DNA of 42,190 bases from Edaphovirga cremea (lineage in GTDB: Bacteria; Pseudomonadota; Gammaproteobacteria; Enterobacterales; Enterobacteriaceae): contig NZ_QOVA01000029.1 of the NCBI RefSeq assembly GCF_003332275.1, forward strand, positions 1 to 42,190, in the 5' to 3' direction. The number at the start of each line of letters is the position of its first letter. Position 1 is the stretch's first letter. The notes under the pieces are model-generated. The model searched no databases and was not told where the DNA came from. It worked only from the letters and a program-made list of their open reading frames with translations. Below, one piece after another: positions 15,338 to 24,937 of the stretch. Made by a program: the position numbers and the translations under genes.

Positions 15338-17194
15338 ATGCAACAGGCACTGACTTATTTCAACGCGTTGAATCAGGACTACCTTGCAGTCCATAAAAAT
15401 AAAGAAGAGCTTTTCTGGCAAAACTACATGGGGACGGGTGACAGCAACGTGTCCGCAGCTTACGCCGAGGCCGAAAATACCTACAAACGTTTTATCGCGG
15501 AACCTCGCCGCCTGGCCGAGTTGCGCGGATATATTGGCGAACTCGAACAGCAAAAGCGTGACGAACGCGGTGAGGCGCTGCTGCATGGCCTGCGCGGCTG
15601 GTACCGTTTTTTTGATTGTAACGCCATTGAAGATCCCCAGGCGCAAACCCTGCTTGAAGAGATTATCAACGCCGAAGCGGATCTCTATTCGCGTCGCAAG
15701 CAGTATCAGGTCACGCATCTCAATGCGGCGGGTGAACGCGTTCCCGCGTCGCTGGGTGAGTTGCTCACCAATCAGGCCACCAACGACAACGAAGAATATC
15801 GCCAAAGTTCGCAGGTTGCACTGCGCGATTTGGAACAGTGGTTACTGAATAATGGTCTGCCGGAATTGATTGGCTTGCGCAATCGCTTTGCGCGGCAGGT
15901 GGGCTACCGCAACTACTTTGACTACAAGGTAAACAAAACCGAGCGCATGACGCCGGAAGTGCTGTTTGCCATTCTGGATCGCTTTGAAGAACAGACCCGC
16001 GAGGCGAATCGTCGCAGCCTGAGCGAACTGGCGGCGAAAAAAGGGTCGTCGGTATTGGAGCCGTGGAACATCCGCTACGCCAGCGCCGGGGATGTCACCC
16101 GTCAACTCGATCCCTATTTCCCGTTTGCGCAGTCGCTTGAGCGCTGGATAAACAGCTTCAAACGTCTGCATATCGGTTTTGGTGGCGCAGAAATGCAGCT
16201 CGATCTGCTGGTACGCGCCGGGAAATATGAAAACGGCTTCATGCATGGGCCGATCCCACCATTTTACAATCAGGAACAGTGGGTTCCGGCAAAAATCAAC
16301 TTCACCAGTCTGGCGAAACCCGACCAGATTGGTAGCGGTGCCAATGGCCTGAACACGCTGTTCCACGAAGGCGGTCATGCCGCGCACTTTGCCAACATCC
16401 GGCAGAACGCGCCGTGTTTTTCCCAGGAATTTCCGCCGACGTCAATGGCTTATGCCGAAACGCAATCCATGTTCTGCGACAGTCTGCTGGATGATGCGGA
16501 CTGGCTGAAACGCTATGCGAAAAACAGCAGCGGCGAAGTGATTCCCGATGCGTTGATCGAACAGAGCATTGCTGCCCGCCAGCCTATGCGCGCTTTCAAT
16601 GAACGCCACATCCTGCTGGTGCCGTATTTTGAATGGGCGCTGTATCAATGGAGTGACGAAGAGAGAACGCCCGAGGCGATCACCGCGCTGGCGCGTGAGG
16701 TTGAGGAACGCATTCTGGGGATCAGCGGCAGTCCGCGCCCAACGCTGGCGATTCCGCATTTGCTGTCAATGGAGTCCGCCTGCTCTTATCAAGGCTATCT
16801 GCTGGCACTGATGGCGGTGGAACAGACCCGGCATTTCTTCCTGCAACGCGATGGTTATCTGAGTGACAACCCAGCGATCGGCCCAGATTTGGCGCAGCAT
16901 TACTGGCGTCCGGGCAACAGCGTCAGTCATGACGATACGTTGCGCTGCCTGACGGGAGAAGGATTCAATCCTGATTATCTGGCGCGGGCCTGTAACCAGA
17001 CCGTGGCGCAGGCGTGGCAGAATGCGCAAGCCGCTATCGCCGGTCTGGCGACGCGTTCGCAAGGTGCAGCGGATTTTGATTTGCAGGCGCATATCCGTAT
17101 CGTCGATGGCAGCCGCGTTCTGGCGGACAATGCCCATGGCGATCGGGTGATGTGTGAAGCATTCGCGGCATTCATTCACCGCGAATATCCGTAA
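15338..17194 (+). CDS. M3-family (oligoendopeptidase-type) metallopeptidase
   Basis: A 618-residue cytoplasmic protein without signal peptide. The zinc motif HEGGH is at residues 343-347 and a likely third ligand glutamate is E374 in AYAETQSMF. This spacing and the helical sequence around it fit M3 (thimet/PepF-like) oligopeptidases. It probably cleaves short peptides. I do not recognise it as prlC, dcp or pepF of E. coli, so no symbol is given. GAGGG precedes the ATG. It stands alone between the yciE terminator and rlmF. Confidence 0.85.
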   Translation: MQQALTYFNALNQDYLAVHKNKEELFWQNYMGTGDSNVSAAYAEAENTYKRFIAEPRRLAELRGYIGELEQQKRDERGEALLHGLRGWYRFFDCNAIEDPQAQTLLEEIINAEADLYSRRKQYQVTHLNAAGERVPASLGELLTNQATNDNEEYRQSSQVALRDLEQWLLNNGLPELIGLRNRFARQVGYRNYFDYKVNKTERMTPEVLFAILDRFEEQTREANRRSLSELAAKKGSSVLEPWNIRYASAGDVTRQLDPYFPFAQSLERWINSFKRLHIGFGGAEMQLDLLVRAGKYENGFMHGPIPPFYNQEQWVPAKINFTSLAKPDQIGSGANGLNTLFHEGGHAAHFANIRQNAPCFSQEFPPTSMAYAETQSMFCDSLLDDADWLKRYAKNSSGEVIPDALIEQSIAARQPMRAFNERHILLVPYFEWALYQWSDEERTPEAITALAREVEERILGISGSPRPTLAIPHLLSMESACSYQGYLLALMAVEQTRHFFLQRDGYLSDNPAIGPDLAQHYWRPGNSVSHDDTLRCLTGEGFNPDYLARACNQTVAQAWQNAQAAIAGLATRSQGAADFDLQAHIRIVDGSRVLADNAHGDRVMCEAFAAFIHREYP

Positions 17195-17381
17195 GCCAGC
17201 AAAGCGGACTTCAGCGCGCGTCGGGGCGGATAAGATCGAAACGCAGATCTTCCGAGATGTTGTAATAGGCGCTCGGCCCCCCAGCGCGAGTTCTGTTGGC
17301 CGTCCAGCGCCGCAATACGCCAATCATCACGACAGCAACGCCACGCCGCGAGTCAAGATGTGCTATCTTACGCGGCAGAAA

Positions 17382-18368
17382 ATGTTTGCCTTGAGAGACA
17401 GTACGGTGGAAAAAAAGAAAACCTTCCCGCAGGAAAAAAGCGGACTTCATGCGCGTAATCGTCATCGCAACCGCTACGATTTTCCGGCGCTCATCGCCAG
17501 CAGCCCTGAACTGGGTAATTATGTCGCGAACAATGCCTGGGGCGATCTGTCGGTGGATTTCGCCGATCCCGCCGCAGTGAAAGCGCTGAACCGGGCATTG
17601 CTGCGCCATTTTTATCAGATAGAACAGTGGGATATTCCGGCTGGCTATTTGTGTCCGCCAATTCCGGGGCGCGCCGATTACCTGCATCATCTGGCCGATC
17701 TGCTCGCCAGTTGCAACGGCGGCGTTATTCCTCAGGGTAAAAATATTGCCATTCTGGATGTGGGTATCGGTGCCAACTGCATCTATCCCATCATTGGCTT
17801 GCATGAGTACGGCTGGCGTTTTACCGGCAGCGATATCGATGAGGTCGCATTGGCCTCGGCCAAACAGATTATCGCCGGGAACTCCCTGCTGCTGCACAAT
17901 GTGCGCTTGCGTCTGCAAAAGAACCCACCGCAGATCCTGCAAGGCGTCGTTCGTCCTAATGAAATCTATGACGCCATGCTGTGCAATCCGCCATTCCACG
18001 CCTCGGCAGAAGAGGCCGCATCAGGTACTCGTCGTAAACGCCAGAACCTTGGGCAAGGCAATCCAGACGGCGCGCCCGTACTCAACTTTGGCGGTCAGAA
18101 CACCGAATTGTGGTGCGAGGGCGGAGAAGAAGCCTTCGTCAGCAAAATGGTCGAAGAGAGCGCCAGCATGAAGCAGAACTGCTTCTGGTTCACCTCGCTG
18201 GTGTCCAAGAAAACCACGTTGCCACTGATTTACGCCGCTCTGGAAGAGGTGGGTGCCACGGATATCCGCACCATCGATATGGCGCAAGGGCAGAAAATCA
18301 GCCGTTTCATCGCCTGGACTTTCCTGAGCGAGAAACAGCAGTTAGCCTGGTCGCAACGCTGGCGCTAG
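17382..18368 (+). CDS. rlmF: 23S rRNA (adenine(1618)-N6)-methyltransferase RlmF
   Basis: A 328-residue SAM-dependent methyltransferase matching E. coli RlmF (308). Visible: SGLHARNRHRNRYDF, PPIPGRADYLHHLADLL, the SAM motif ILDVGIGANCIYPIIG, the catalytic NPPF motif in CNPPFHASAEEA and the ending MAQGQKISRFIAWTF. It methylates A1618 of 23S rRNA. The start is uncertain: ATG 17382 (MFALRDSTVEKKK) is chosen, but a GTG at 17406 and an ATG at 17358 are in frame. The frame is open back into the peptidase gene, which is not meaningful. Confidence 0.9.
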   Translation: MFALRDSTVEKKKTFPQEKSGLHARNRHRNRYDFPALIASSPELGNYVANNAWGDLSVDFADPAAVKALNRALLRHFYQIEQWDIPAGYLCPPIPGRADYLHHLADLLASCNGGVIPQGKNIAILDVGIGANCIYPIIGLHEYGWRFTGSDIDEVALASAKQIIAGNSLLLHNVRLRLQKNPPQILQGVVRPNEIYDAMLCNPPFHASAEEAASGTRRKRQNLGQGNPDGAPVLNFGGQNTELWCEGGEEAFVSKMVEESASMKQNCFWFTSLVSKKTTLPLIYAALEEVGATDIRTIDMAQGQKISRFIAWTFLSEKQQLAWSQRWR

Positions 18369-18371
18369 TTT

Positions 18372-18492
18372 GCCCGTCATACTTCGAGCCGCAGATGCGT
18401 TGACTGCGGCCTCAAACCCCAGTCACATAGTAATCTATGCTCCTGGGGATTTTCGGCCTTGTCGCCTTTCTGCAACTCGAATTATTTAGGGC
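18372..18492. repeat. YPAL-like palindromic intergenic repeat
   Basis: GCCCGTCATACTTCGAG at the left and CTGCAACTCGAATTATTTAG at the right form imperfect inverted ends; a central CCCCAG/CTGGGG stem flanks CATAG...CTATG. This arrangement matches the palindromic repeats known from Yersinia (YPAL) and present in Serratia, Photorhabdus and Pectobacterium. Its right end overlaps the end of ybiO and supplies that gene's stop codon. Confidence 0.7.
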
Positions 18493-20764
18493 AAAGTGTC
18501 GAAATACTTCGCTCCGCAGATGCGGGCCGTTCAGGCCGGGCATCCTCTGGCGAAGCGTCTTTATACGAAACCTGCACCGCCTGCTGTGGCGTAGTAATAC
18601 CGGCCGCCTGAAAATGCATTTTCACCAACCGATCCAGCGCGTACTGAATGGTCCACTGCTTCAATGCTTGCGTCCTGACCGTGACGCGGGTGGTGAAGGA
18701 GTGATCGCCCAACGCGACGACACCGTTGAACACCGGCTCACCGATCAGGAATATCCGCAGGCTGGTGTCCTTTTTCAACTCGTCAATGGCAGCACGCAGC
18801 ACTTCATTGACGTGGTCAATATTTTCATCGCGGTTGACGGTATAGTTGGCGCGATAGACGCCAAATTCCCGCGCATAGTTCGCCACTGTAGTGATCGACG
18901 AGTAGGGGACGATGTGATAGACCCCGAAGTCGTCGCGTAATCCGATGGAACGAATCGTCATTTGCTCAACGGTGCCGGTTACCCCACCCGCAGTCACGTA
19001 TTCACCCGTATTCATGCCGTTTTCAAATTGGATGAAGACACCTGTTATTACGTCTTTAACCAGCGTTTGCGCGCCGAAACTGATCGCCAGACCCAGTGCA
19101 CCCGCACCGGCCAGCAGCGGCGCAATATTCAACCCGATCTGCGACAGAATGATCATGATGGTAATGGTGCTGATCACAATCGCCAACACGTTACGAAACA
19201 GCGTCAGGAGCGTGCGTTCACGGGCGCTTGGCCGCATGCCATTGCTCATCTCCAGCACCAGACGGTGTTCAATAATGCTCGCCAGAATCGTCCAACTGAA
19301 CGTGGCGATAAACAGGATCAGCAGAATATGTACCAGCCCGCCGACCACCCGCTCACCGCTTTCAGTACTGAACCATTGGGTCAGGTTGAAAACATGCCAG
19401 GCATCGAGCAGAGAGAGCGTAACGGCCAGAACGACAATGACCCGCAGGATCTTCAAGCCACTGGGAATGTAGGAGTTAACCCGTTTCTCCAACAGCGGAT
19501 AGCGGCGGTTCAGATCGTCAGGCAGTGAAATACGGCGCAGGATCCAGCGTGACATCAGTCCTGAAACCAACACCCCCACGCCAATCACCAGCAGACTTTT
19601 CACTGTGGCGCCCATCATGAACGTCAGGCTGTCGGGGGCATCGAACTGCGACAGGAAAAAAAGCACCACGAAGTAGGCGATGGCCAGCAGGTGCCATACG
19701 TGGCCCAGCCCACGCAGGATTACGCTGAAAAATGCCATGGAGCGTTCAGCGAGTTGGTTGATTTCGTTTTGGATGATTCTGTAATTTTGCGCTACCAACC
19801 CGATGGCATAGAGGGTCAAGGCCAGCATTACCACAAAATTCACCAGCGCCGCTACCTGATAACTGATTCGCATGGCGACGATCGGCACAACCACCATCAG
19901 CGAATACCCGATTAAGCCGCTCACCCAGGCTAAACGTCTATTCCAATAACGTGCCGTCGCGTCACTGATAGGAAAAGGCCGCAAATAGTCGAAGTTGGGG
20001 GAGAAAATCAGGCGCAATACGGCTTTGAAAAATTCGATAATGGCAAAGGCGCTAAGAAACAGGGCCTGCTGGCGGGCGACAACGGGACTACCACCGTTCA
20101 CATATTGCGAAAAGATATTGCCAGCGGTCACGGCCATAGCAACCAGGGCGATATCGATGGTAAAAGCAGCCAGAATGCTGGCCGGTAATTTATACCAGGG
20201 GCCAGACGCGAGGCGGGCATTATGCCCCCAACTACCCATCCGTCGATAGATGGGGCCAATCAGAAAGCGCAGCAGATGGAACAGCACAAAGGTCGCGACG
20301 ACCGTGGCGAGAAAGTAGGTCAAGGCGCGGAAAAAAGTCTGACTGTGAAACGTTCTTTTGGGGCCAGAGTCAATCGTCTGTTTTAACGTCTGTAACTTTT
20401 GCGTGGCGTGCGAAAAGGTGTTCTGCGTCAGAGTGGTCAGGCTGTCCAATAGCGTGGCGACCGGGGCGGGACGAGTGTCTGACGTCTTGGGTTCGCTGGT
20501 CGCAGCGGGTGCTTTTTCGTTGGAGGCGGCGCGGAGGTGTTCAATCAATTGAGCGCGGGCTTTGTCATCTTGTAAAATATCGGCCAGAGCGGTATAGGCT
20601 TGCTGATTCTCTTTTTCAGTACTGGCACTTTGCTGGGGCGGCGCTCCTGCAACGGGGGCGGCCTGGGCCTGTGGCAGCATCAACCAGAACAGCAGCAACA
20701 GGATGAATCGGAACAGTGTCGTCGGTGGGTGACAAGCCAATTTCGGCTTGATTCTTAGCAACAT
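18482..20764 (-). CDS. ybiO: Mechanosensitive channel YbiO (MscM type, MscS family)
   Basis: A 760-residue inner-membrane protein. It has a signal peptide (about 1-37, ending QAQA), a periplasmic alanine-rich and coiled segment, about eleven membrane helices and a C-terminal MscS core (LLAGAGALGLAISFGAQTLV followed by KDVITGVFIQFENGMNTGEY). E. coli YbiO (741) releases solutes under hypo-osmotic stress. I chose the ATG at 20764 (MLLRIKPKLA) with AGAGAGG upstream; 11 more residues are possible. The last few residues (CPK) and the stop lie inside a palindromic repeat. Confidence 0.92.
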   Translation of the reverse strand: MLLRIKPKLACHPPTTLFRFILLLLFWLMLPQAQAAPVAGAPPQQSASTEKENQQAYTALADILQDDKARAQLIEHLRAASNEKAPAATSEPKTSDTRPAPVATLLDSLTTLTQNTFSHATQKLQTLKQTIDSGPKRTFHSQTFFRALTYFLATVVATFVLFHLLRFLIGPIYRRMGSWGHNARLASGPWYKLPASILAAFTIDIALVAMAVTAGNIFSQYVNGGSPVVARQQALFLSAFAIIEFFKAVLRLIFSPNFDYLRPFPISDATARYWNRRLAWVSGLIGYSLMVVVPIVAMRISYQVAALVNFVVMLALTLYAIGLVAQNYRIIQNEINQLAERSMAFFSVILRGLGHVWHLLAIAYFVVLFFLSQFDAPDSLTFMMGATVKSLLVIGVGVLVSGLMSRWILRRISLPDDLNRRYPLLEKRVNSYIPSGLKILRVIVVLAVTLSLLDAWHVFNLTQWFSTESGERVVGGLVHILLILFIATFSWTILASIIEHRLVLEMSNGMRPSARERTLLTLFRNVLAIVISTITIMIILSQIGLNIAPLLAGAGALGLAISFGAQTLVKDVITGVFIQFENGMNTGEYVTAGGVTGTVEQMTIRSIGLRDDFGVYHIVPYSSITTVANYAREFGVYRANYTVNRDENIDHVNEVLRAAIDELKKDTSLRIFLIGEPVFNGVVALGDHSFTTRVTVRTQALKQWTIQYALDRLVKMHFQAAGITTPQQAVQVSYKDASPEDARPERPASAERSISTLCPK

Positions 20765-21020
20765 TTTTCCTCTCTTTTTTCCGGTGAAATCTATCACCTT
20801 GTAAATTCGTTACCTTTTAAAACGCATTGCTTTCTAAAAATGATTGCTTTCTAAAACTGGATGTTTTTTAAACTTGTTATTTTCCTAAACAAACAACCGT
20901 TATGCGCGTGACTTTTCAGCAAAAGGAGTAACGTAAACACCAATAAATCACGGTACAGGGTGACCAATGCAACTCAATGATTTTAGAAGGATTTTCGCAG
21001 GAGGCGAAGCAATCAGGATG

Positions 21021-21043
21021 CGCGGGCATCAACGACACCCGCG
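21021..21043 (-). terminator. Possible terminator of glnHPQ
   Basis: CGCGGG (21021-21026) and CCCGCG (21038-21043) form a GC-rich stem just after the glnQ stop. The T-run expected on the minus strand is absent, so this is tentative. The rest of the ybiO-glnQ gap holds a direct repeat (ATTGCTTTCTAAAA, near 20826 and 20842) and AT-rich sequence likely to contain the ybiO promoter. Confidence 0.4.
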
Positions 21044-21055
21044 CGGCAGAACGTA

Positions 21056-21778
21056 TCAGGAGACGTGCTGTAAAAACTCACGCAACCGGTCGCTGGGTGG
21101 GTTGCTGATCAGCGCATGCGGATCGCCATCTTCCGCGATGCGGCCTTTATCGATGAAAATCAACCGCGACGCCACTTTCTCAGCGAAACCAACTTCATGG
21201 GTGACGATGACCATGGTCATGCCTTCTTCCGCCAGATCTTTCATTACCGTCAGCACTTCATGACGCAATTCCGGATCGAGGGCAGACGTTGGCTCATCAA
21301 AAAGCATCAGCTTCGGCTTGACCGCCAGCGCACGGGCGATCGCCACGCGCTGCTGTTGACCACCGGAAAGCTCTGACGGGTAATGGTGCGCCCGCTCGGA
21401 AAGCCCGACTTTGGCCAGCAGCACTTTCGCCAACTTTTCAGCCTCAGGCTTTTTGGCGCCACGCACGCGGATTGGGCCAAACGCGACGTTTTCCAACGCG
21501 GTGAGATGCGGGAACAGATAAAACTGCTGGAACACCATACCCGCTTCCTGGCGGATCAGCCGTTCATCAACCTTGGGATCGTTAACCTTCAGGCCATCGA
21601 CAATCAGGTCGCCTGTAGTGATCTCTTCCAGCTTATTGATGCAGCGCAGCAGCGTCGATTTACCCGACCCCGATGGGCCGATGATAACCACAACTTCACC
21701 CTGAGAAATGTGCAGATTGATGTCGTGGAGCACCTGGGTTTTACCAAAGTGTTTGGAGACGTTTTTAAAGTCAATCAT
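21056..21778 (-). CDS. glnQ: Glutamine ABC transporter ATP-binding protein GlnQ
   Basis: A 240-residue ATPase of the polar amino acid uptake family, the same length as E. coli GlnQ. Visible: Walker [10 protein letters not shown] (about 34-42), signature [15 protein letters not shown], Walker [15 protein letters not shown] and the H-loop VTHE. It energises glutamine import with GlnP in the inner membrane and GlnH in the periplasm. Its ATG overlaps the glnP TGA by four bases, indicating coupled translation. The operon order glnHPQ is that of E. coli. Confidence 0.96.
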   Translation of the reverse strand: MIDFKNVSKHFGKTQVLHDINLHISQGEVVVIIGPSGSGKSTLLRCINKLEEITTGDLIVDGLKVNDPKVDERLIRQEAGMVFQQFYLFPHLTALENVAFGPIRVRGAKKPEAEKLAKVLLAKVGLSERAHHYPSELSGGQQQRVAIARALAVKPKLMLFDEPTSALDPELRHEVLTVMKDLAEEGMTMVIVTHEVGFAEKVASRLIFIDKGRIAEDGDPHALISNPPSDRLREFLQHVS

Positions 21779-22431
21779 ATTATTTTCAGTTTTCTTTCCA
21801 ACCGGCGCAGGACGAAGCTCAGCGCCAGTGTGATGATCAGGTAAATCACGGCCACGGCGGTCCAGATCTCCATTGCGCGGAAGTTACCGGCAATGATCTC
21901 CTGGCCCTGGCGAGTCAACTCGGCGACACCGATAACAATGAACAGCGAGGTGTCTTTGATACTCACGATCCATTGGTTACCCAACGGCGGCAGCATGCGG
22001 CGCAGCGCCAGCGGTGCGATCACGTAACGCAGGGTATCACGTCTGGACAGACCCAGCGCCAGACCGGCCTCTTTGAAGCCGCTGTGAATCGACAATACGG
22101 CTCCACGGGTGATTTCCGCAATGTAGGCACCGGAGTTGATGATAATGGTCACCACCGCAGCACTGAAGGGATCAATGCGTACAGGCATCATCATCGGCAG
22201 GGCGAAGTAGATAAACATCACCTGCACCACGATCGGGGTACCACGAATCAGCTCTATGAAAACCAAGGCAATATGACTGGAAACCCAGCCACCGAATGCG
22301 CGGGCAAAACCCGCCACGACGCCAATGATCAAGCCACCCAGCAACCCGAGGACTGAAATCCACAGGGTCATCTTGGCGCCTTCGAGCAGGATAGGGAGAG
22401 CAGGCCAGATGGCGCTCCATTCAAACTGCAT
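21775..22431 (-). CDS. glnP: Glutamine ABC transporter permease GlnP
   Basis: A 218-residue inner-membrane permease (E. coli 219) with about five helices. The EAA loop is [21 protein letters not shown]. The ATG at 22431 follows AGGAG. It begins [20 protein letters not shown], characteristic of GlnP. It is separated from glnH by 284 bases containing a strong hairpin, consistent with more glnH than glnPQ expression. Confidence 0.95.
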   Translation of the reverse strand: MQFEWSAIWPALPILLEGAKMTLWISVLGLLGGLIIGVVAGFARAFGGWVSSHIALVFIELIRGTPIVVQVMFIYFALPMMMPVRIDPFSAAVVTIIINSGAYIAEITRGAVLSIHSGFKEAGLALGLSRRDTLRYVIAPLALRRMLPPLGNQWIVSIKDTSLFIVIGVAELTRQGQEIIAGNFRAMEIWTAVAVIYLIITLALSFVLRRLERKLKII

Positions 22432-22548
22432 GAATCTTCTCCTGGAAAATAACCGGCACTGACAAATGAGAATGCCGTCAGCGAAAGATCGTTAAACTTA
22501 TCATTATCTGACTGAATCCAACCATTTGACTTAACTGGCTTAATATTG

Positions 22549-22613
22549 TCGACAAACGATCTATTCTCTGTAAAACGATCTATCCACTGTAAAACGATCT
22601 ATTTGCCATAAAA
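22549..22613. repeat. Three copies of AAACGATCTAT between glnH and glnP
   Basis: AAACGATCTAT recurs three times at about 20-base spacing, with TGTA and CCATA between. No known regulator site is recognised. It may be simple duplication in the glnH-glnP spacer. Confidence 0.6.
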
Positions 22614-22648
22614 CAAGGTGTTAGCTGAAAAGGTAGCCTAACGAAGAG

Positions 22649-22668
22649 CGGGGCCATAAGTGGCCCCG
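22649..22668 (-). terminator. Hairpin (attenuator) between glnH and glnP
   Basis: CGGGGCC (22649-22655) and GGCCCCG (22662-22668) form a perfect 7-bp GC stem with a six-base loop, shortly after the glnH stop. No T-run follows, so it may protect the glnH 3' end or reduce read-through into glnPQ rather than terminate fully. Confidence 0.5.
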
Positions 22669-22715
22669 TGCGCAGGTTAACCCACCATCAGACGTAACTG
22701 AAGGGTATCCGTCAA

Positions 22716-23456
22716 TTACTTGGGTTCTACACCGAACCATTTCTTATAGATTTCAGCATAGGTACCGTTGTCACGCAGGGTCTTCAGCGCGGCATTGACC
22801 TTCTCGCGCAGATCGCTGCCTTTCGGGAACGCTACACCATATTGCTGGGCCTTGATGGAATCACCGACCGCTTTGAACTGACCATTACCCGCCGTTTTGA
22901 TGAAGTACAGGATGTTTGGCGTATCGTGCAGAACCGCGTCGGCGCGGCCTGTGCCCAGTTCCAGATAGGCGTTATCGATATTTGGGAATTGACGCAGATC
23001 TTTGGTTTTGATGTTGGCCTTGGCGTAATCCACCGAACCGGTACCGCTCTTGACTGCCAGTACTTTACCGACCAGGTCTTGCTCACCTTTGATTTCGTTG
23101 TTATCCGTTTTGACCATAACGGTCAGGCCGCTGTTGTAGTAACCGTCGGAGAAGTCCACCGCGTTTTTACGCTCTGGGGTAATGGTGATGCCCGCCAGCG
23201 CCAGATCGATGTTGCGGGTTTGCAGCGCAGGGATGATACCGCTGAAATCCATAGGCTTCAGGGTGTATTCCAGCTTCAATTCTTTGGCGATGGCGTCCCA
23301 CAGGTCGATATCGAAACCGACGTATTTGTCGCCTTGTTTGAATTCAAATGGAACGAATGCGGTGTCGGTGGCAACGATCAGTTTGTCTGCTGCGTGGGAG
23401 GAAACGGCGAAGGCCAGCGTCAGTGCGGCCAGGGAAACTTTCAAAATTGATTTCAT
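22716..23456 (-). CDS. glnH: Glutamine-binding periplasmic protein GlnH
   Basis: A 246-residue periplasmic binding protein almost identical in key stretches to E. coli GlnH (248): signal peptide to SSHA, then [39 protein letters not shown] and [20 protein letters not shown]. The start at 23456 (MKSILKVSL) has AAGGAA about ten bases upstream; an ATG three codons earlier is too close to it. It captures glutamine for GlnPQ. Upstream lie a sigma-54-like promoter and an NtrC site, so nitrogen control is expected. Confidence 0.96.
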   Translation of the reverse strand: MKSILKVSLAALTLAFAVSSHAADKLIVATDTAFVPFEFKQGDKYVGFDIDLWDAIAKELKLEYTLKPMDFSGIIPALQTRNIDLALAGITITPERKNAVDFSDGYYNSGLTVMVKTDNNEIKGEQDLVGKVLAVKSGTGSVDYAKANIKTKDLRQFPNIDNAYLELGTGRADAVLHDTPNILYFIKTAGNGQFKAVGDSIKAQQYGVAFPKGSDLREKVNAALKTLRDNGTYAEIYKKWFGVEPK

Positions 23457-23505
23457 GCGTGGCATTTCCTTTTTACTGTCTAGGTTTTATATGTTGCACA
23501 TTGTG

Positions 23506-23525
23506 CTATGAAATAATCGTGCCAA
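23506..23525 (-). promoter_or_regulatory. Sigma-54 promoter of glnHPQ
   Basis: Minus strand TTGGCACGATTATTTCATAG contains TGGCAC at -24 and TTTCA at -12. The consensus -12 is TTGCA, so it is imperfect there. As I recall, the E. coli glnHp2 promoter has the same TGGCACGATT...TTTCAT form. Confidence 0.6.
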
Positions 23526-23595
23526 TAGTTAAGGCCGTTGTTTCGTAATGAGATTTTTCGCATAAAGACAGAAAAAGACTCTCACAAACGCTTTT

Positions 23596-23612
23596 TGCAC
23601 CAAAATGGTGAC
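23596..23612. promoter_or_regulatory. NtrC (GlnG) enhancer site
   Basis: TGCACCAAAATGGTGAC matches the NtrC consensus TGCACCA-N3-TGGTGCA in all but two positions. It lies about 80-100 bp upstream of the sigma-54 promoter. A half-site TGGTGCA at 23638-23644 may be a second, weaker site. Confidence 0.75.
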
Positions 23613-23830
23613 CCGAAATAGTGCGCGGGATCGCAAATGGTGCATTGTTTTATCTTTAACCGGAAATAGGGGGAAAAACAATCGCCATTTAACAAAATAT
23701 CTTTATTTGTGACCAATAACGCTAACTTTTGTAGAGCGAAACGGGTGTTGCTGCTGCAAGTGAGTGCAAAATAGACAGGCGCGGGCATTGGGTGACGCAT
23801 AATTCAGAGAGGCGATGCGCAATGAATAGG

Positions 23831-23867
23831 CAAAAAAGGCAGTAATGAGGGGAATTGCATTACTGCC
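23831..23867 (-). terminator. Rho-independent terminator of ybiI
   Basis: GGCAGTAATG (23838-23847) and CATTACTGCC (23858-23867) form a 10-bp stem; on the minus strand it is followed by TTTTTTG. It lies directly after the ybiI stop. Confidence 0.85.
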
Positions 23868-23870
23868 CGA

Positions 23871-24137
23871 TTAACGTAACTGGCTGTCTTTACTGCCACG
23901 CCGATTGTATCCGGCATGATCGCGTTCCTGTTTATCCAACGCGTTTTGACAACTGATACAAAATTTGACGCCTTTCAGCGCCATTCTGCGCGCTTCAGGG
24001 ATAGGTTCACCACATTCATGGCAATACAGTGCGCTTTCGCCCTGACCGAGGGCATGTCGTGCGCGTTGCACTGCGTCGTCAATGGTGGAATCGATCTGTT
24101 CCTGAACTGCACCATCTTGCGCCCAGCCACTGGCCAT
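23871..24137 (-). CDS. ybiI: DksA/TraR-type zinc-finger protein YbiI
   Basis: An 88-residue cytoplasmic protein of the DksA/TraR C4 zinc-finger family. The finger is CHEC and CISC (about residues 39-42 and 61-64). The start MASGWAQDGAVQEQIDSTID and end GYNRRGSKDSQLR match E. coli YbiI. TraR-like members can bind RNA polymerase; the exact role of YbiI is unknown. It has its own terminator downstream and is separated from dps by a hairpin, so it is likely monocistronic. Confidence 0.9.
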   Translation of the reverse strand: MASGWAQDGAVQEQIDSTIDDAVQRARHALGQGESALYCHECGEPIPEARRMALKGVKFCISCQNALDKQERDHAGYNRRGSKDSQLR

Positions 24138-24192
24138 AATCTGGCTCCTTAAATGATGATAAAAACCTAGGCAACGCTATCACTATGAATAA

Positions 24193-24220
24193 CGGGCTGA
24201 TGGTTTTCGCCATCAACCCG
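24193..24220 (-). terminator. Probable terminator of dps
   Basis: CGGGCTGATGG (24193-24203) pairs with CCATCAACCCG (24210-24220) with one mismatch around a six-base loop. On the minus strand it is followed by TTATT. It lies between the dps stop and ybiI. Confidence 0.65.
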
Positions 24221-24306
24221 CAATATCCACTTCTCAGGGTATGGATTGAAGCGCGTTCAAACACACTACATCTGAACCCGATACCAGGATCTGAACCCGA
24301 TAAAAA

Positions 24307-24810
24307 TTACTCGATGTTGGATTCAATGAACCACAGGTACTTGTCCAGGTCACGCGATGCGGCGGTAAACATATCAGCCGTATCTTCATCTTCTACTTCA
24401 CTGATCGCCTTACGAATATCATTGGCGACGACGGCATAGCGATCGGCCAGTGCCTTCAGGTGCTCTTGCACAGTATGAATATTGGTTGGGTAACTTTTCA
24501 GTGGTGTCTTGTCATTCACAACCTGCACGGTTCCCAGAGCAACGCCGCCCAACTGTACGGCACGTTCTGCAAAGGTATCCTGATGGGCGGTGAGGGAAGT
24601 ACGGAAACCGTCCAGCATCTCATGAACGCCGATAAAGTTCGCGCCGCGCATGTTCCAGTGTGCCTGTTTGGTGATGAGGGAAAGATCGATAAACTGAATC
24701 ACCATCCGGTTCAGTACCTTAATCGTTTCCAACTTTACTTTTTCTTCCACATCATTTCGCGTATAGAGAAGATCAGAAGATTTCGTTTTCACCAGTTTAG
24801 CGGTACTCAT
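24307..24810 (-). CDS. dps: DNA starvation/stationary phase protection protein Dps
   Basis: A 167-residue ferritin-like protein, the same size as E. coli Dps, with the lysine-containing N-terminus [20 protein letters not shown] used for DNA binding. The ferroxidase residues are visible in KQAHWNMRG (His), GVHEMLDGF (His, Asp) and HQDTFAERA (Asp, Glu). The dodecamer stores iron using hydrogen peroxide and compacts DNA. The ATG at 24810 has AGAGGATA upstream; a 10-residue longer start is not supported. The upstream region has a TATAAT -10 and an OxyR-like dyad. Confidence 0.96.
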   Translation of the reverse strand: MSTAKLVKTKSSDLLYTRNDVEEKVKLETIKVLNRMVIQFIDLSLITKQAHWNMRGANFIGVHEMLDGFRTSLTAHQDTFAERAVQLGGVALGTVQVVNDKTPLKSYPTNIHTVQEHLKALADRYAVVANDIRKAISEVEDEDTADMFTAASRDLDKYLWFIESNIE

Positions 24811-24869
24811 AGAAATATCCTCTTGATTGTATCGTTTCATTCTGAATGTTTTTTTTAAACTACCATTAA

Positions 24870-24875
24870 ATTATA
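24870..24875 (-). promoter_or_regulatory. dps promoter -10 element
   Basis: A perfect TATAAT on the minus strand (preceded by GC) lies 60 bases before the dps start. The -35 position (CGGCAA, 17 bases upstream) is poor, typical of an activator-dependent promoter. Confidence 0.6.
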
Positions 24876-24897
24876 GCAACGTTTTCTGATTTTGCCG

Positions 24898-24937
24898 GAT
24901 AATATCGCCTATCGTTCAAATAGCCTATTTCGATAGG
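24898..24937. promoter_or_regulatory. Candidate OxyR site upstream of dps
   Basis: Nested dyads CCTATCG/CGATAGG (24908-24914, 24931-24937) and AAATAG-C-CTATTT (24918-24930). CTAT-N7-ATAG (24909-24923) matches the middle of the OxyR motif; the outer tetramers are GATA and CGAT, so the match is partial. It sits about 35-75 bases upstream of the inferred start of transcription, where E. coli OxyR activates dps. Confidence 0.45.

Noticed and set aside
20358-20552. Plus-strand open frames opposite ybiO
   Set aside because: Shadows of the ybiO coding sequence.
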